DNA of 45,156 nt. Source: Agrococcus sp. (lineage in GTDB: Bacteria; Actinomycetota; Actinomycetes; Actinomycetales; Microbacteriaceae). A program made the position numbers and the translations under genes. The notes beneath the pieces are model-generated. The model had not been told where the DNA came from and made no database searches. It saw nothing but the letters and a program-made list of their open reading frames with translations. The stretch lies in contig JAPSIA010000011.1 in NCBI GenBank assembly GCA_031179215.1, positions 1 through 45,156 of the forward strand, read 5' to 3'. Of the stretch, positions 1 through 8,436 are shown piece by piece. Position 1 is the first letter of the stretch. Each line of letters begins with the position of its first letter.

Positions 1-7
1 ACGATGG

Positions 8-82
8 ATGCGGCCGTGACTGGCGCATTGGTGGAGCACCACCGGGGAGCGGCCGTTCGTGAGCCGCGCGCCTGGGCGACCA
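8..82 (+). ncRNA. ZTP (pfl) riboswitch upstream of glyA-folD
   Basis: The leader carries the conserved words of the ZTP/ZMP-sensing pfl motif in order: GTGACTGGCG (16-25), a TGGTG/CACCA hairpin (29-41), ACCGGGGAGCG (41-51), and GCCTGGGCG in the 3' domain (about 70-78). CGGCC (11-15) pairs with GGCCG (51-55) to close the first domain. ZTP riboswitches are known to control glyA, folD and purH, and glyA-folD follow directly. The glyA ribosome-binding site begins about 30 nt downstream. I see no clear intrinsic terminator between aptamer and gene, so translational control is possible. Assignment is by motif reading, without a covariance search. Confidence 0.85.
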
Positions 83-121
83 GCCAGCGACGCGCGCCAG
101 CGCACCAGCGAAGGAGCCCCC

Positions 122-1450
122 GTGACCCGCCTGCCCAGCACGTTCAACGCCCCCCTCGCCGAGGTCGATCCCGAGATCGCCGAGGCGCTCCAGCTCGAGC
201 TCGACCGCCAGCGCGACTACCTCGAGATGATCGCGAGCGAGAACTTCGTGCCCGTCGCCGTCCTCGAGGCCGCCGGCAGCGTGCTGACGAACAAGTACGC
301 CGAGGGCTACCCCGGTCGCCGCTACTACGGCGGCTGCGAGTTCGTCGACATCGCCGAGAACCTCGCGATCGAGCGCGCCAAGGCGCTCTTCGGCGCCGAG
401 TACGCCAACGTCCAGCCGCACTCGGGCGCGACCGCCAACGCGGCCGTGCTCCACGCGATCGCGCGCCCCGGTGACACCGTGCTCGGCCTCTCGCTCGACC
501 ACGGCGGCCACCTCACGCACGGCATGAAGATCAACTTCTCCGGTCGGCTCTACGACATCGTCGCCTACGGGGTCGACGCCGAGTCGAGCCGCGTCGACAT
601 GGACGAGGTGCGTCGCCTCGCCCTCGAGCACAAGCCGAAGGTCATCGTCGCCGGATGGTCGGCGTATCCGCGCCAGCTCGACTTCGCGGCCTTCCGCGCG
701 ATCGCCGACGAGGTCGGCGCGCTGCTGTGGGTCGACATGGCGCACTTCGCGGGCCTCGTCGCCGCCGGCCTGCACCCCAACCCCGTGCCGCACGCGCACG
801 TGGTCTCGTCGACGGTGCACAAGACGATCGGCGGCCCGCGGTCGGGCTTCATCCTCACGAACGACCCCGACATCGCGAAGAAGATCAACTCCGGCGTCTT
901 CCCCGGCCAGCAGGGCGGCCCGCTCATGCACGTCATCGCCGCGAAGGCGACGGCGTTCAAGCTCGCCGCGACCGAGGAGTTCAAGGAGCGCCAGCAGCGC
1001 ACGCTGCGCGGGGCGCAGATCCTCGCGGAGCGGCTCATGCAGCAGGACGTCAAGGACGCCGGCATCTCGGTGCGCTCGAACGGCACCGACGTGCACCTCG
1101 TGCTCGTCGACCTGCGCGAGGCCGCGATCGACGGCAAGCAGGCGGAGGACCTCCTGCACGAGATCCGCATCACCGTGAACCGCAACGCCGTGCCGAACGA
1201 CCCGCGCCCGCCGATGGTCACCTCGGGTCTGCGCATCGGCACGCCCGCGCTCGCGACGCGCGGCTTCGGCGACGAGGAGTTCACCGAGGTCGCCGACGTC
1301 ATCGCGCTCGCCCTGCAGCCGGGCGCCGACCTCGAGTCGCTGCGCGCGCGCGTCGCGACGCTCGCCGACGCGTTCCCGCTGTACCCGGGCGTCGGCCCCT
1401 CGGGCCAGCCCGCGGTCGTGCACGAGCTCGGCTCCTCGGTCGAGCGATGA
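122..1450 (+). CDS. glyA: Serine hydroxymethyltransferase
   Basis: A cytosolic PLP enzyme that interconverts serine and glycine while forming 5,10-methylene-THF. The GTG at 122 is chosen because AAGGAG (111-116) precedes it. The longer GTG frame from position 59 would begin inside the riboswitch. The 442-residue product has the family hallmarks: IASENF near the N-terminus, [13 protein letters not shown], and the PLP-binding lysine at about residue 234 in the [11 protein letters not shown] segment. The stop codon overlaps the folD start (ATGA), so the two are translationally coupled. Together they supply and oxidise methylene-THF, which fits control by the purine intermediate ZTP. Confidence 0.97.
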   Translation: MTRLPSTFNAPLAEVDPEIAEALQLELDRQRDYLEMIASENFVPVAVLEAAGSVLTNKYAEGYPGRRYYGGCEFVDIAENLAIERAKALFGAEYANVQPHSGATANAAVLHAIARPGDTVLGLSLDHGGHLTHGMKINFSGRLYDIVAYGVDAESSRVDMDEVRRLALEHKPKVIVAGWSAYPRQLDFAAFRAIADEVGALLWVDMAHFAGLVAAGLHPNPVPHAHVVSSTVHKTIGGPRSGFILTNDPDIAKKINSGVFPGQQGGPLMHVIAAKATAFKLAATEEFKERQQRTLRGAQILAERLMQQDVKDAGISVRSNGTDVHLVLVDLREAAIDGKQAEDLLHEIRITVNRNAVPNDPRPPMVTSGLRIGTPALATRGFGDEEFTEVADVIALALQPGADLESLRARVATLADAFPLYPGVGPSGQPAVVHELGSSVER

Positions 1451-2334
1451 CGGCGCGGCTCCTCGACGGCAACGCGACCGCGGCGGCGATCAAGGCAGAG
1501 CTCAAGGAGCGCGTCGACGCGCTGCGCGAGCAGGGGGTCACGCCCGGCCTCGGCACGCTGCTCGTCGGCGACGACCCCGCGAGCCACTCCTACGTCAAGG
1601 GCAAGCACCGCGACTGCGCGGAGGTGGGCATCGAGTCCATCCGCGTCGACCTGCCCGCGGACGCGTCGCCCGCGGACGTGCGCGCCGCGATCGAGGACCT
1701 CAACGCGGCGAGCGAGGTGACGGGCTACATCATCCAGCTGCCGCTGCCGCCCGGGCACGACGAGCACGCGATGCTCGAGCTCATGGACCCGGCGAAGGAC
1801 GCCGACGGCCTGCACCCGACGAACCTCGGCAAGCTCGTGCTCGGCGTCGACGGGCCGATCGAGTCGCCGCTGCCGTGCACTCCCGCGGGGATCGTGCAGA
1901 TGCTGCGGCGCCACGACATCGCGATCGCCGGCGCGACCGTCGCGGTCGTCGGTCGCGGTCTCACCGTCGGCCGCCCGCTCGGGCTGCTGCTGACGCGCAA
2001 GGGCATCGACGCGACCGTCACGCTGTGCCACTCGCGCACCCCCGACCTCGCGGCGCAGGTGCGCGAGGCCGACATCGTCGTCGCGGCGGTCGGCGTGCCG
2101 GGGCTCATCAAGGCCGACTGGGTCAAGCCCGGCGCCGCGGTGCTCGACGTCGGCATCACGCGCGGCCTCTCGGCAGAGACCGGCAAGGTCAAGCTGCTCG
2201 GCGACGTCGACCCGAGCGTGCGGGATGTCGCGGCGTGGGTCTCGCCCGTGCCCGGCGGCGTCGGCCCCATGACGCGCGTCATGCTGCTCGACAACGTCGT
2301 GCAGATGGCGGAGCAGCGAGTGGGCTCCCGCTAG
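1447..2334 (+). CDS. folD: Bifunctional methylene-THF dehydrogenase / methenyl-THF cyclohydrolase
   Basis: Converts 5,10-methylene-THF to 10-formyl-THF in two steps, the route that feeds purine synthesis and initiator formylation. The 295-residue protein shows the catalytic region [10 protein letters not shown] with the YxxxK motif, the QLPLPPG segment, DADGLHP, the nucleotide-binding [11 protein letters not shown], and the C-terminal [12 protein letters not shown] signature. It starts inside the glyA stop codon (ATGA overlap), so it is co-transcribed and probably under the same riboswitch. Length is normal for the family and nothing in the sequence is unusual. Confidence 0.97.
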   Translation: MTARLLDGNATAAAIKAELKERVDALREQGVTPGLGTLLVGDDPASHSYVKGKHRDCAEVGIESIRVDLPADASPADVRAAIEDLNAASEVTGYIIQLPLPPGHDEHAMLELMDPAKDADGLHPTNLGKLVLGVDGPIESPLPCTPAGIVQMLRRHDIAIAGATVAVVGRGLTVGRPLGLLLTRKGIDATVTLCHSRTPDLAAQVREADIVVAAVGVPGLIKADWVKPGAAVLDVGITRGLSAETGKVKLLGDVDPSVRDVAAWVSPVPGGVGPMTRVMLLDNVVQMAEQRVGSR

Positions 2335-2339
2335 TTCCT

Positions 2340-2402
2340 CTCAACGGCCATGCGGCCCCGATGTGCGCGCTGCGCGCACATCGGGCGCGCATGGCCGTTG
2401 AG
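2340..2402. repeat. 63-nt near-perfect palindrome downstream of folD
   Basis: The outer arms are identical 15-mers, CTCAACGGCCATGCG (2340-2354) and its complement at 2388-2402. A 2-nt mismatch follows, then a perfect 14-bp inner stem (2357-2370 with 2372-2385) around one central base. There is no T-tract on either strand, so it is not a classical intrinsic terminator, although it may still end folD transcription. Because it is almost symmetric it can also form a DNA cruciform. Confidence 0.8.
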
Positions 2403-2522
2403 TGTGCGCGGGAGCGGCGCCGGGGGAGTACGCACCATTGCGCATTCCGCCGCGCCGCCCGCGTGCGCAGACTCGTGGTGGCCGGGACGCCCAGCTCCCG
2501 CCTGACCCCGAGGAGAAGCCAG

Positions 2523-2948
2523 ATGACCACCGCCTCTCGCGCGCGCCGCGCCACCGCGACCGTCGCGCTCGCCGTCGCCCTGACCATGGTCGGCGCCACA
2601 GCAGCATCCGCCCACCACTGCTACAAGGACGACTGGGCCGCCGCGGCCTACGAGCACCACGCCCGAGGCGGCACCGCCTGGGTCACGCTCAGCGACCTCG
2701 GCACGATGTTCCTCATCCCGCCGGAGCTCCAGCAGCAGTGCGGCTACGTCGCCGACGACGTCGTCGCCGACTTCATGGCCGACCGCGGGCTCGAGCAGGA
2801 GCCCCTCATCCACTCCCGCGCGACGATCGGCAGCGGCGCCGCCTACCAGGGCAAGGGCAACATGCCGTTCAGCTACCTGGGCGAGAGCGACTTCGAGGCG
2901 CTGTCGGTCGGCATCATGGCGGGCCTGGCCACCTGCTCGGCGGGCTAG
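2523..2948 (+). CDS. Small secreted protein with predicted HHC mature N-terminus
   Basis: A 141-residue protein; ATG 2523 is preceded by AGGAG (2511-2515). Residues 1-30 form a typical signal peptide: Arg-rich start, hydrophobic core, ATAASA cleavage motif. Predicted cleavage after Ala30 leaves a mature protein starting His-His-Cys. Two more cysteines lie in QQCGY and near the C-terminus. The mature part is aromatic and acidic with a glycine-rich stretch (IGSGAAYQGKG). I recognise it as a conserved-looking actinobacterial exported protein of unknown function. The N-terminal HHC and the HH in YEHHARGG could bind a metal, but that is inference. The last 35 bp overlap the 3' end of the convergent LuxR-type gene. 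Confidence 0.8.
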   Translation: MTTASRARRATATVALAVALTMVGATAASAHHCYKDDWAAAAYEHHARGGTAWVTLSDLGTMFLIPPELQQQCGYVADDVVADFMADRGLEQEPLIHSRATIGSGAAYQGKGNMPFSYLGESDFEALSVGIMAGLATCSAG

Positions 2949-3741
2949 CCGCCGAGACACGAGCGCCCGCGGCCTGCGCTCCGTCCTGCAGGGCGGGGAG
3001 CAGGCCGCTGCGCTGCCCGACGAGCACGGCCTCCAGTCGATCGCGCGCGCCCAGCTTGCGGTACAGGTGCTCCTGGTGCTTGTGCACCGTGCGCGGCGAG
3101 ACGCCCAAGCGCGCAGCGATCGCCGCCGCGGTGCAGCTCGTGGCCATGAGCCGCAGCACCATGAGCTCGCGCGGCGTCAGCGGCACAGCGGGCGAGGCGG
3201 GCTCGAGCGGAGCGAGCGCGCGGAGCTCCGCGAGCAGCTCGATGTGCCGGTCGAGCCCGCGCAGCAGCGCCTCGTGCTCCGCGAGCACCCGCAGCTGCGC
3301 GGCGCTGATGGCGCTCGGGGCGATGAGGGTCCAGCCGCTGTACTCGCCGCTCGCCGAGACGGAGACCTCGGTCTGGTGCATCGAGATGCGGAGCGCGTCG
3401 AAGATGGCGCGCGTGGCCTCGTCGATCCGCCAGCCGCTGCGCACGACGTCGAGCAGCGTCGTCGTGCCGCGCTCGCCCGTCTCCGAGCGGAACCGGTAGA
3501 GCGGGTGCTTGCGGACGTCGTCGGCGCTCGGCAGGTGCTCGGCCGCCGGCCGGAAGCCGGCGCCGTGGATGCGCATGACGGCGTCGTGATGCCCTGGCCG
3601 CACGCTGACGCGCACCGCGAGCTCCGCGCCCGTGGCCGCGAGGACGGCCTCGGCGAGCAGCGCGCGCGCGACCTCGACGTCCTGCTCGTTGAGGACATCC
3701 GCCACCGCATCCGCGATCGGATCGCGCATGCCGGTGAGCAT
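2914..3741 (-). CDS. LuxR-type HTH transcriptional regulator
   Basis: About 275 residues. The C-terminal 60 or so residues are a LuxR/FixJ-type helix-turn-helix: LTPRELMVLRLMATSCTAAA, then IAARLGVSPRTVHKHQEHLYRKLGARDRLEAV. The N-terminal two-thirds is a sensor-like region I do not recognise; it lacks a receiver-domain aspartate pattern. The start is uncertain. ATG 3741 begins the part that looks protein-like, while GTG 3804 in the same frame has a better Shine-Dalgarno (GAGGGG, 8-nt spacing) but adds an Arg-rich stretch. It lies downstream of the SRPBCC gene on the same strand and may be co-transcribed. Its 3' end overlaps the convergent secreted-protein gene by 35 bp. Confidence 0.8.
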   Translation of the reverse strand: MLTGMRDPIADAVADVLNEQDVEVARALLAEAVLAATGAELAVRVSVRPGHHDAVMRIHGAGFRPAAEHLPSADDVRKHPLYRFRSETGERGTTTLLDVVRSGWRIDEATRAIFDALRISMHQTEVSVSASGEYSGWTLIAPSAISAAQLRVLAEHEALLRGLDRHIELLAELRALAPLEPASPAVPLTPRELMVLRLMATSCTAAAIAARLGVSPRTVHKHQEHLYRKLGARDRLEAVLVGQRSGLLPALQDGAQAAGARVSAASPPSRWPGPP

Positions 3742-3881
3742 AGGCGCGTGGGCGCCGCGCCGGAACGTCCTCCAGCAGCCCTTGAGCAGACCCTCGCGCT
3801 CCACCGTCGCCGCCCCTCGGGCTCGACGAGCATGCGGCACCGACGTGCACGCAAGAGGCGCACCGCGCCCGGATCCCGGCG

Positions 3882-4376
3882 TCAGGCGGCGTAGGCGTCG
3901 CGCAGCGCGGGGTAGTAGTCGTCCCACGCGGGCATGGGCTCGCCCGCGATCGCGGCGACGAGACGGTCGAGGTACCACTCCCAGCCGGCGCCGACGTCGG
4001 GCAGGATCGCGAGCGGGAGCTCGTGCTGCGTGAAGCGGATGAGCGTGCCGGAGCCCGGCTCGTGCCCGCCGTCGACGAGCTCGACCTCGAGGCTCCAGCT
4101 GCCCGACTCGTCGGTCGTCTGCACGACGAGGTGCTCGGGCGCGGTGCAGTCGAGGATCTCGACGGCGCTCGTCGCCTCGCCCTCCTCGGCCGTCATCGAG
4201 AGGACGACCTCGCCGGAGTCGGGCTCGCCCACGTAGGTCGCGAACCAGATGCCGAGCTCGCGCGACTCCGACAGGAACGGCCAGACGGCGATCGCGTCGG
4301 CCGCCACCTTCCGCTCGATCGTCAGCTCGCACATGGAGCCGTGCGCCGTGACGGTGCCCGTCCGCTCGATCGCCAT
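3882..4376 (-). CDS. SRPBCC / AHSA1-type domain protein
   Basis: A 164-residue protein of the START-like SRPBCC fold. It shows an N-terminal strand with ERKVAADAIAVWPFLSE, then W-F at the start of the cavity, a long acidic strand, and a C-terminal helix segment GWEWYLDRLVAAI typical of AHSA1-like proteins. Such proteins bind small hydrophobic ligands or, in the eukaryotic namesake, activate Hsp90. No substrate can be inferred here. The start ATG 4376 has GGAGGG on the minus strand. It precedes the LuxR-type regulator on the same strand with a 140-nt gap, an arrangement often seen when an ArsR or other regulator is linked to AHSA1 genes. Confidence 0.85.
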   Translation of the reverse strand: MAIERTGTVTAHGSMCELTIERKVAADAIAVWPFLSESRELGIWFATYVGEPDSGEVVLSMTAEEGEATSAVEILDCTAPEHLVVQTTDESGSWSLEVELVDGGHEPGSGTLIRFTQHELPLAILPDVGAGWEWYLDRLVAAIAGEPMPAWDDYYPALRDAYAA

Positions 4377-4512
4377 GCCGGTCTCCCTCCAGTGGGGCCG
4401 AGCCTACGCATCCGGGCTCTGCCCCGCCAGGGTCGGCGTCGACCGCCCATCGCGTCGACGGAGGGCGGGATGCGCTCGCGGCGCCCCTCCTACACCCCGC
4501 GCCGGAGTCGCG

Positions 4513-4542
4513 CTTCTCAGAGAAGTGCACTACACAGAGAAG
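4513..4542. promoter_or_regulatory. Candidate operator of the sugar ABC permease operon
   Basis: CTTCTC-A-GAGAAG (4513-4525) is a perfect 13-bp palindrome. The half site GAGAAG recurs at 4537-4542, 17 bp downstream. It lies about 45-70 bp upstream of the first permease start, where a repressor would bind. A lone CTTCTC also occurs at 8002-8007 upstream of the binding-protein gene. No regulator gene is adjacent, so the cognate protein is unknown. Confidence 0.4.
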
Positions 4543-4583
4543 CGGTGGTCCGCCAGGGCCCCGACGAACAGCGAGGAGGCTCC

Positions 4584-5540
4584 GTGGTCACCACCGCACC
4601 ACCGCTCACCGGCCGCAGCGCCGCGCCGCGGCCCCGCATGAGCCGGATGCGGCGCAGAGAGGCGCTCACGGGCTACCTGTTCATCTCGCCCTGGATCGTC
4701 GGCTTCCTCGTCTTCACCCTCGGGGCGATGCTCTACAGCCTCGTCATCTCCTTCAGCCGCTACCAGCTCGCGACCGACACGGCGCGGCCCGCCGGCCTGG
4801 CGAACTACGAGGCGCTCGTCACCGACCCGAAGATCGCGACGGCGCTCGCGAACACCCTCTACTACGCCGTGCTCGCCGTGCCGCTCGAGATCGTGCTCGC
4901 GCTCGGCCTCGCGATGCTGCTCAACAGCGTGCGTCGCGGCGCGGGCTTCTTCCGCACGGTGTTCTACCTGCCGAAGATGACCCCGACGGTCGCGACGGCA
5001 TCCGTCTTCCTGCTCCTGCTCAACGGCAGCACGGGCGCGATCAACCGCGGCCTCGCTGAGCTCGGCATCGACGGCCCGAACTGGCTGCTCGATCCCGCGT
5101 GGGTCAAGCCGTCGATCGTGCTCATGACGGTGTGGGGCGTCGCCGGCACCATGGTCATCTTCCTCGCCGCGCTGCAGAACGTGCCGCGCGAGCTCTACGA
5201 GGCGGCCTCCATCGACGGCGCGAGCGCGTGGCGGCGCTTCTGGCACGTGACGCTGCCCCTCATCTCGCCCGCGGTGCTGTTCAACGTGCTCGTGCTGACG
5301 ATCGCCGCGTTCCAGATCTTCGACCAGGCGTTCCTGCTGTTCCATCGGACCACGACGTCGGGGGCCTCCGACGCCTCGCTGTTCTACGCGATCTACCTCT
5401 TCGAGCAGGCGTTCCGGCAGTTCAACTTCGGGTTCGCGGCGGCGATGGCGTGGCTGCTGTTCCTCATCATCCTCGTCATCTCGATGATCCAGATGCGGGT
5501 CGGCAACCGCTTCGTCTACTACGAGGGAGGGGACCGATGA
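4584..5540 (+). CDS. Sugar ABC transporter permease, MalF/UgpA type
   Basis: A 318-residue inner-membrane permease with about six hydrophobic segments. It carries the EAA loop in which EAASIDGASAWRRFWHVTLPLISP contacts the ATPase. GTG 4584 is chosen because GAGGAGG (4573-4579) precedes it. The longer upstream frame is Arg-rich and lacks coding character. Its stop overlaps the start of the second permease (ATGA), so the two are coupled. The pair resembles CUT1-family carbohydrate importers. No ATPase gene is present here, which is usual where a shared MsiK ATPase is used; one lies at 40924-41997. The substrate is unknown. Confidence 0.92.
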   Translation: MVTTAPPLTGRSAAPRPRMSRMRRREALTGYLFISPWIVGFLVFTLGAMLYSLVISFSRYQLATDTARPAGLANYEALVTDPKIATALANTLYYAVLAVPLEIVLALGLAMLLNSVRRGAGFFRTVFYLPKMTPTVATASVFLLLLNGSTGAINRGLAELGIDGPNWLLDPAWVKPSIVLMTVWGVAGTMVIFLAALQNVPRELYEAASIDGASAWRRFWHVTLPLISPAVLFNVLVLTIAAFQIFDQAFLLFHRTTTSGASDASLFYAIYLFEQAFRQFNFGFAAAMAWLLFLIILVISMIQMRVGNRFVYYEGGDR

Positions 5541-6478
5541 GCGCATCGGCAGACCCGATCAGCGGGCGGATCGGCTCCGCTCAGCTCGCGGCAGCGGCCG
5601 CGAGCCCGACGCACGCGAGCTCGTCGCGCCTCACGGCGTGGGGGTGGGTCGGGCAGGTGGTGCGGTGGCTGCTGCTGCTGGCCTGCAGCGCGCTGTTCCT
5701 CTACCCGCTCGTGTGGCTCATCTCGGCGAGCCTCAAGCCCCGCGGCGAGGTGTTCGACAACCGGCTCATCCCGCAGACGTGGCAGCCGCAGAACTACGTC
5801 GAGGTCTTCGCGCAGCTGCCGCTGCTGTCGTGGCTCGGCAACAGCCTGCTCATCGCCGTGCTCGCGGCGGGGATCGTGACCGTCTCGAGCGCGATGGTCG
5901 CCTTCGGCTTCGCGCGCTTCCGCTTCCCCGGGCGCAACGTCATCTTCGGCGTGCTGCTCGCGACGATGATGCTCCCGGGCGCCGTGACCCTCGTGCCGCA
6001 GTTCCTCATCTGGAACCAGCTCGGCCTCGTCGGCACGCACGTGCCGCTCTGGGGCGCGAACCTGTTCGGCTCGGCGTTCTACATCTTCCTGCTGCGGCAG
6101 TTCTTCCTCGGCCTGCCGACCGACCTGTTCGAGGCGGCGCGGCTGGATGGGCTGAGCGCGTGGGGCCAGTTCTGGCGCATCGCCATGCCGCTGTCGGTGC
6201 CGTCGTTCGTCATCGTCTTCCTGTTCGAGTTCCAGGCGAGCTGGAACAACCTGCAGGGCGCGCTCATCTACCTCAACACCGGCTCTGCGACGGACTACAC
6301 CGTGCCGCTGGGGATCGCGAGCGCCATGACGAAGTACGCCCCCGAGTCGGGCGGCCACGGCGACTACCAGTACGTCATGGTCGCGGCGCTCATCGTCACG
6401 CTGCCGATGCTCATCCTGTTCGCCTTCGGGCAGCGCTCGTTCATCCACGGCATCGCGACCTCCGGCCGCACCGGCTGA
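5537..6478 (+). CDS. Sugar ABC transporter permease, MalG/UgpE type
   Basis: A 313-residue partner permease with an extended N-terminus before the first membrane span (VVRWLLLLACSALFLYPLVW). It has the MalG-type KPRGEVF segment and the EAA loop FEAARLDGLSAWGQFWRIAMPLS. It overlaps the upstream permease by 4 nt and ends before a strong bidirectional hairpin. It is predicted to form the heterodimeric channel with the 4584-5540 product, fed by the lipoprotein encoded convergently at 6540-7916. Confidence 0.92.
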   Translation: MSASADPISGRIGSAQLAAAAASPTHASSSRLTAWGWVGQVVRWLLLLACSALFLYPLVWLISASLKPRGEVFDNRLIPQTWQPQNYVEVFAQLPLLSWLGNSLLIAVLAAGIVTVSSAMVAFGFARFRFPGRNVIFGVLLATMMLPGAVTLVPQFLIWNQLGLVGTHVPLWGANLFGSAFYIFLLRQFFLGLPTDLFEAARLDGLSAWGQFWRIAMPLSVPSFVIVFLFEFQASWNNLQGALIYLNTGSATDYTVPLGIASAMTKYAPESGGHGDYQYVMVAALIVTLPMLILFAFGQRSFIHGIATSGRTG

Positions 6479-6495
6479 GCGGCGCGGGGCAGACG

Positions 6496-6529
6496 GAAGC
6501 GGGGGGCGGCAGCAGCCGCCCCCCGCTTC
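6496..6529. terminator. Bidirectional hairpin between permease and binding-protein genes
   Basis: A perfect 15-bp GC-rich stem (6496-6510 with 6515-6529) closes an AGCA loop. It sits in the 61-nt gap between the stops of two convergent genes, so it can serve both. No T-tract follows on either strand, as is common in such GC-rich genomes. Confidence 0.75.
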
Positions 6530-6539
6530 GCGCGCGCGA

Positions 6540-7916
6540 TCAGCCCTCGCTGACCTGCTCGTACGCCGACATGGCAGCGCCCTGCGCCTGCGAGAGCGCG
6601 TCCTGCGCCGACGACTCGCCGAGCAGCGCCGACGTCACCGCGTTCTCGATCTCGCTCTGGATCTGCTGGCCGGCGGGGGACCCGCCGATCGAGGCGCCCT
6701 CGGCAGCCACGTCGTAGTACGCCGCGATCGCCTCCTCGAAGCCCGGGTAGCCCTCGGCCGAGGCGAACTCCTCGCGGATCATCTCGTCGCTCTCGGGCGA
6801 GCCCGTGAACAGACCGGTGTTGATGCCGTTGCGCTCCGCTTCGTTCGCCGTCGTCTCCGCACGGGCCTCGGCGGCCGCTCGCCACGCATCCGCCGACGTC
6901 AGCGCGACAGCCCACGCGCACGCGGCGCTCGGGTTCTGCGCGCCCGCGGGGATCACGAACGACGAGCCGCCCGTCGCAGTGAACGGCGTGCCCTCGGTGT
7001 CCGTGAGCGGGGTCGCCCCGATCTCGATGTCATCGGCGTAGGACGTGAGCACGTTGAGGTACCACTGGTCGAAGACCGCGGCACCCACGGTGTCGTTCGC
7101 GTAGGAGTTGCCATCGCCGAAGATGTCGATCGAGTCGACGAAGCCGCTCACCTCGGCGAAGCCGCCCTGCGCGTCGTAGAGCTCCTTGAGGAACTCGATC
7201 GCCTCGACGTTCTCGGGGCGGTCGAGCGTCGGCGCGCCGTCGTCGCCGACCGCGCCGCCGCCGAAGGCGTACATCCACTGCTGCGCCTTCGAGACGCCCT
7301 GCGGGTCGAAGCCCACGCGCGTGACGCTCGAGCCGTCCATCTCGGTCATCGCCTCTGCGGCCGCGATGAGCGCCTCAGGGTCGCTGAGGCTGAGGTCCTC
7401 GGCGCTCACGCCGGCCTCTGCCATGACGCGCTCGTTGGTGAGGATCACCGGCGGCTGGTAGAACTGCGGCACCGCCCAGATCTGGTCCTCGTACGTGACG
7501 TCCTCCGTCACGTGCGGGTACCAGTGCTGCGCGGGATCGACCTCGTGCGCCGAGAAGCACGCGTCGAGCGGCATCAGGAGCCCCTGCGCCGCGTAGGTCG
7601 GCACGAACTGCCGATCCATCTGCACGACGTCGGGGATGTCGCCCGACACGGCGAGCGTCGTGAACTTCTGCGCGTCGAACGCCGTCTGGTCGAGCTCGAT
7701 CGTGACGCCCTCGAGCGTCCCTTCCGCGTGGTCGAGGCGCGCCTGTCCGACGTCGTCGGTGTTCTCGAAGCCCCAGCCGCGCATCGTGCCGGTCGCCTCT
7801 GCGCCGAAGTCCGTCTCGGCCGCGGCGTCCTCGCCGCCGCCTCCGCCGCCTCCGCCGCACGCCGTGAGCAGCAGCGCTGCTGCAACTGCGCCTGCCGCAC
7901 CCACCCGTCGTCGCAT
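6540..7916 (-). CDS. Sugar ABC transporter solute-binding lipoprotein
   Basis: A 458-residue family 1 extracellular solute-binding protein. The signal peptide ends in the lipobox LLTAC (Cys20), followed by an eight-glycine linker. The body shows typical CUT1 binding-protein features: PDVVQMD, a central WAVPQFYQPPVILTN, and repeated aromatic ligand-pocket segments. ATG 7916 is preceded by AGGAGG on the minus strand. It is convergent with the two permeases, so it is transcribed from its own promoter, which would let the receptor be expressed at a different level from the channel. Substrate cannot be inferred. Confidence 0.92.
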   Translation of the reverse strand: MRRRVGAAGAVAAALLLTACGGGGGGGGEDAAAETDFGAEATGTMRGWGFENTDDVGQARLDHAEGTLEGVTIELDQTAFDAQKFTTLAVSGDIPDVVQMDRQFVPTYAAQGLLMPLDACFSAHEVDPAQHWYPHVTEDVTYEDQIWAVPQFYQPPVILTNERVMAEAGVSAEDLSLSDPEALIAAAEAMTEMDGSSVTRVGFDPQGVSKAQQWMYAFGGGAVGDDGAPTLDRPENVEAIEFLKELYDAQGGFAEVSGFVDSIDIFGDGNSYANDTVGAAVFDQWYLNVLTSYADDIEIGATPLTDTEGTPFTATGGSSFVIPAGAQNPSAACAWAVALTSADAWRAAAEARAETTANEAERNGINTGLFTGSPESDEMIREEFASAEGYPGFEEAIAAYYDVAAEGASIGGSPAGQQIQSEIENAVTSALLGESSAQDALSQAQGAAMSAYEQVSEG

Positions 7917-8018
7917 GGAAACCTCCTCGTTCGTGGCGGTCGCCTTCGCGGCCGTCCGTTGAACCGGAAACTACACCCTCGAAGCCGAACCATCGCCGAC
8001 ACTTCTCCCAGTCGGCAG

Positions 8019-8024
8019 TAGGCT
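8019..8024 (+). promoter_or_regulatory. -10 element of a leaderless gene
   Basis: TAGGCT lies exactly 6 nt before the ATG at 8031, placing the predicted transcription start at the start codon. No Shine-Dalgarno is present. Confidence 0.6.
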
Positions 8025-8030
8025 CCGCCC

Positions 8031-8414
8031 ATGCCGACCGCACCCGACCGCATCGAATCGCTCGCGCCCCACCAGGTCTTCGTCTTCGGCTCGAACGCGC
8101 AGGGGATGCACGGAGCCGGCGCGGCGAGGCTCGCGCACGAGCGGTTCGGGGCGGTGTGGGGCGAGGGCGCAGGGCTCCACGGCCAGTCCTACGCGATCGA
8201 CACCATGAGCGGGCTCGCGACGATCGAGCGCGAGGTCGCGACGTTCCTCGCCTTCGCGCGCGAGCATCCCGAGCTCGAGTTCCTCGTCACCGAGATCGGC
8301 TGCGGCATCGCCGGCCACACGCCGACAGCGGTGGCTCCGGCCTTCCGCGGCGCGAGCGCCAACGTGCTGCTGCCGGCGCGCTTCGCTGCGGTGCTCTCCG
8401 GCGGCGCGGCGTAG
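8031..8414 (+). CDS. A1S_2505-type small conserved protein
   Basis: A 127-residue cytosolic protein with the motif FVFGSNAQGMHGAGAARLA, then GEGAGLHGQSYAIDT and a late GCGIAGHTP segment. I recognise this as the family labelled A1S_2505, a phage-associated non-structural protein that is also found in many chromosomes. The glycine-rich loops recall nucleotide or macro-domain-like binding, but no biochemical role is established to my knowledge. The ATG at 8031 appears leaderless. No phage genes are nearby, although a tRNA gene follows 22 nt after the stop. Confidence 0.75.
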   Translation: MPTAPDRIESLAPHQVFVFGSNAQGMHGAGAARLAHERFGAVWGEGAGLHGQSYAIDTMSGLATIEREVATFLAFAREHPELEFLVTEIGCGIAGHTPTAVAPAFRGASANVLLPARFAAVLSGGAA

Positions 8415-8436
8415 CGTAGAGGCGGGCAGCCGCCCG

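Noticed and set aside
565-2031. A 488-codon minus-strand frame over glyA-folD
   Set aside because: Antisense to two enzymes with complete motifs; the translation is compositionally abnormal.
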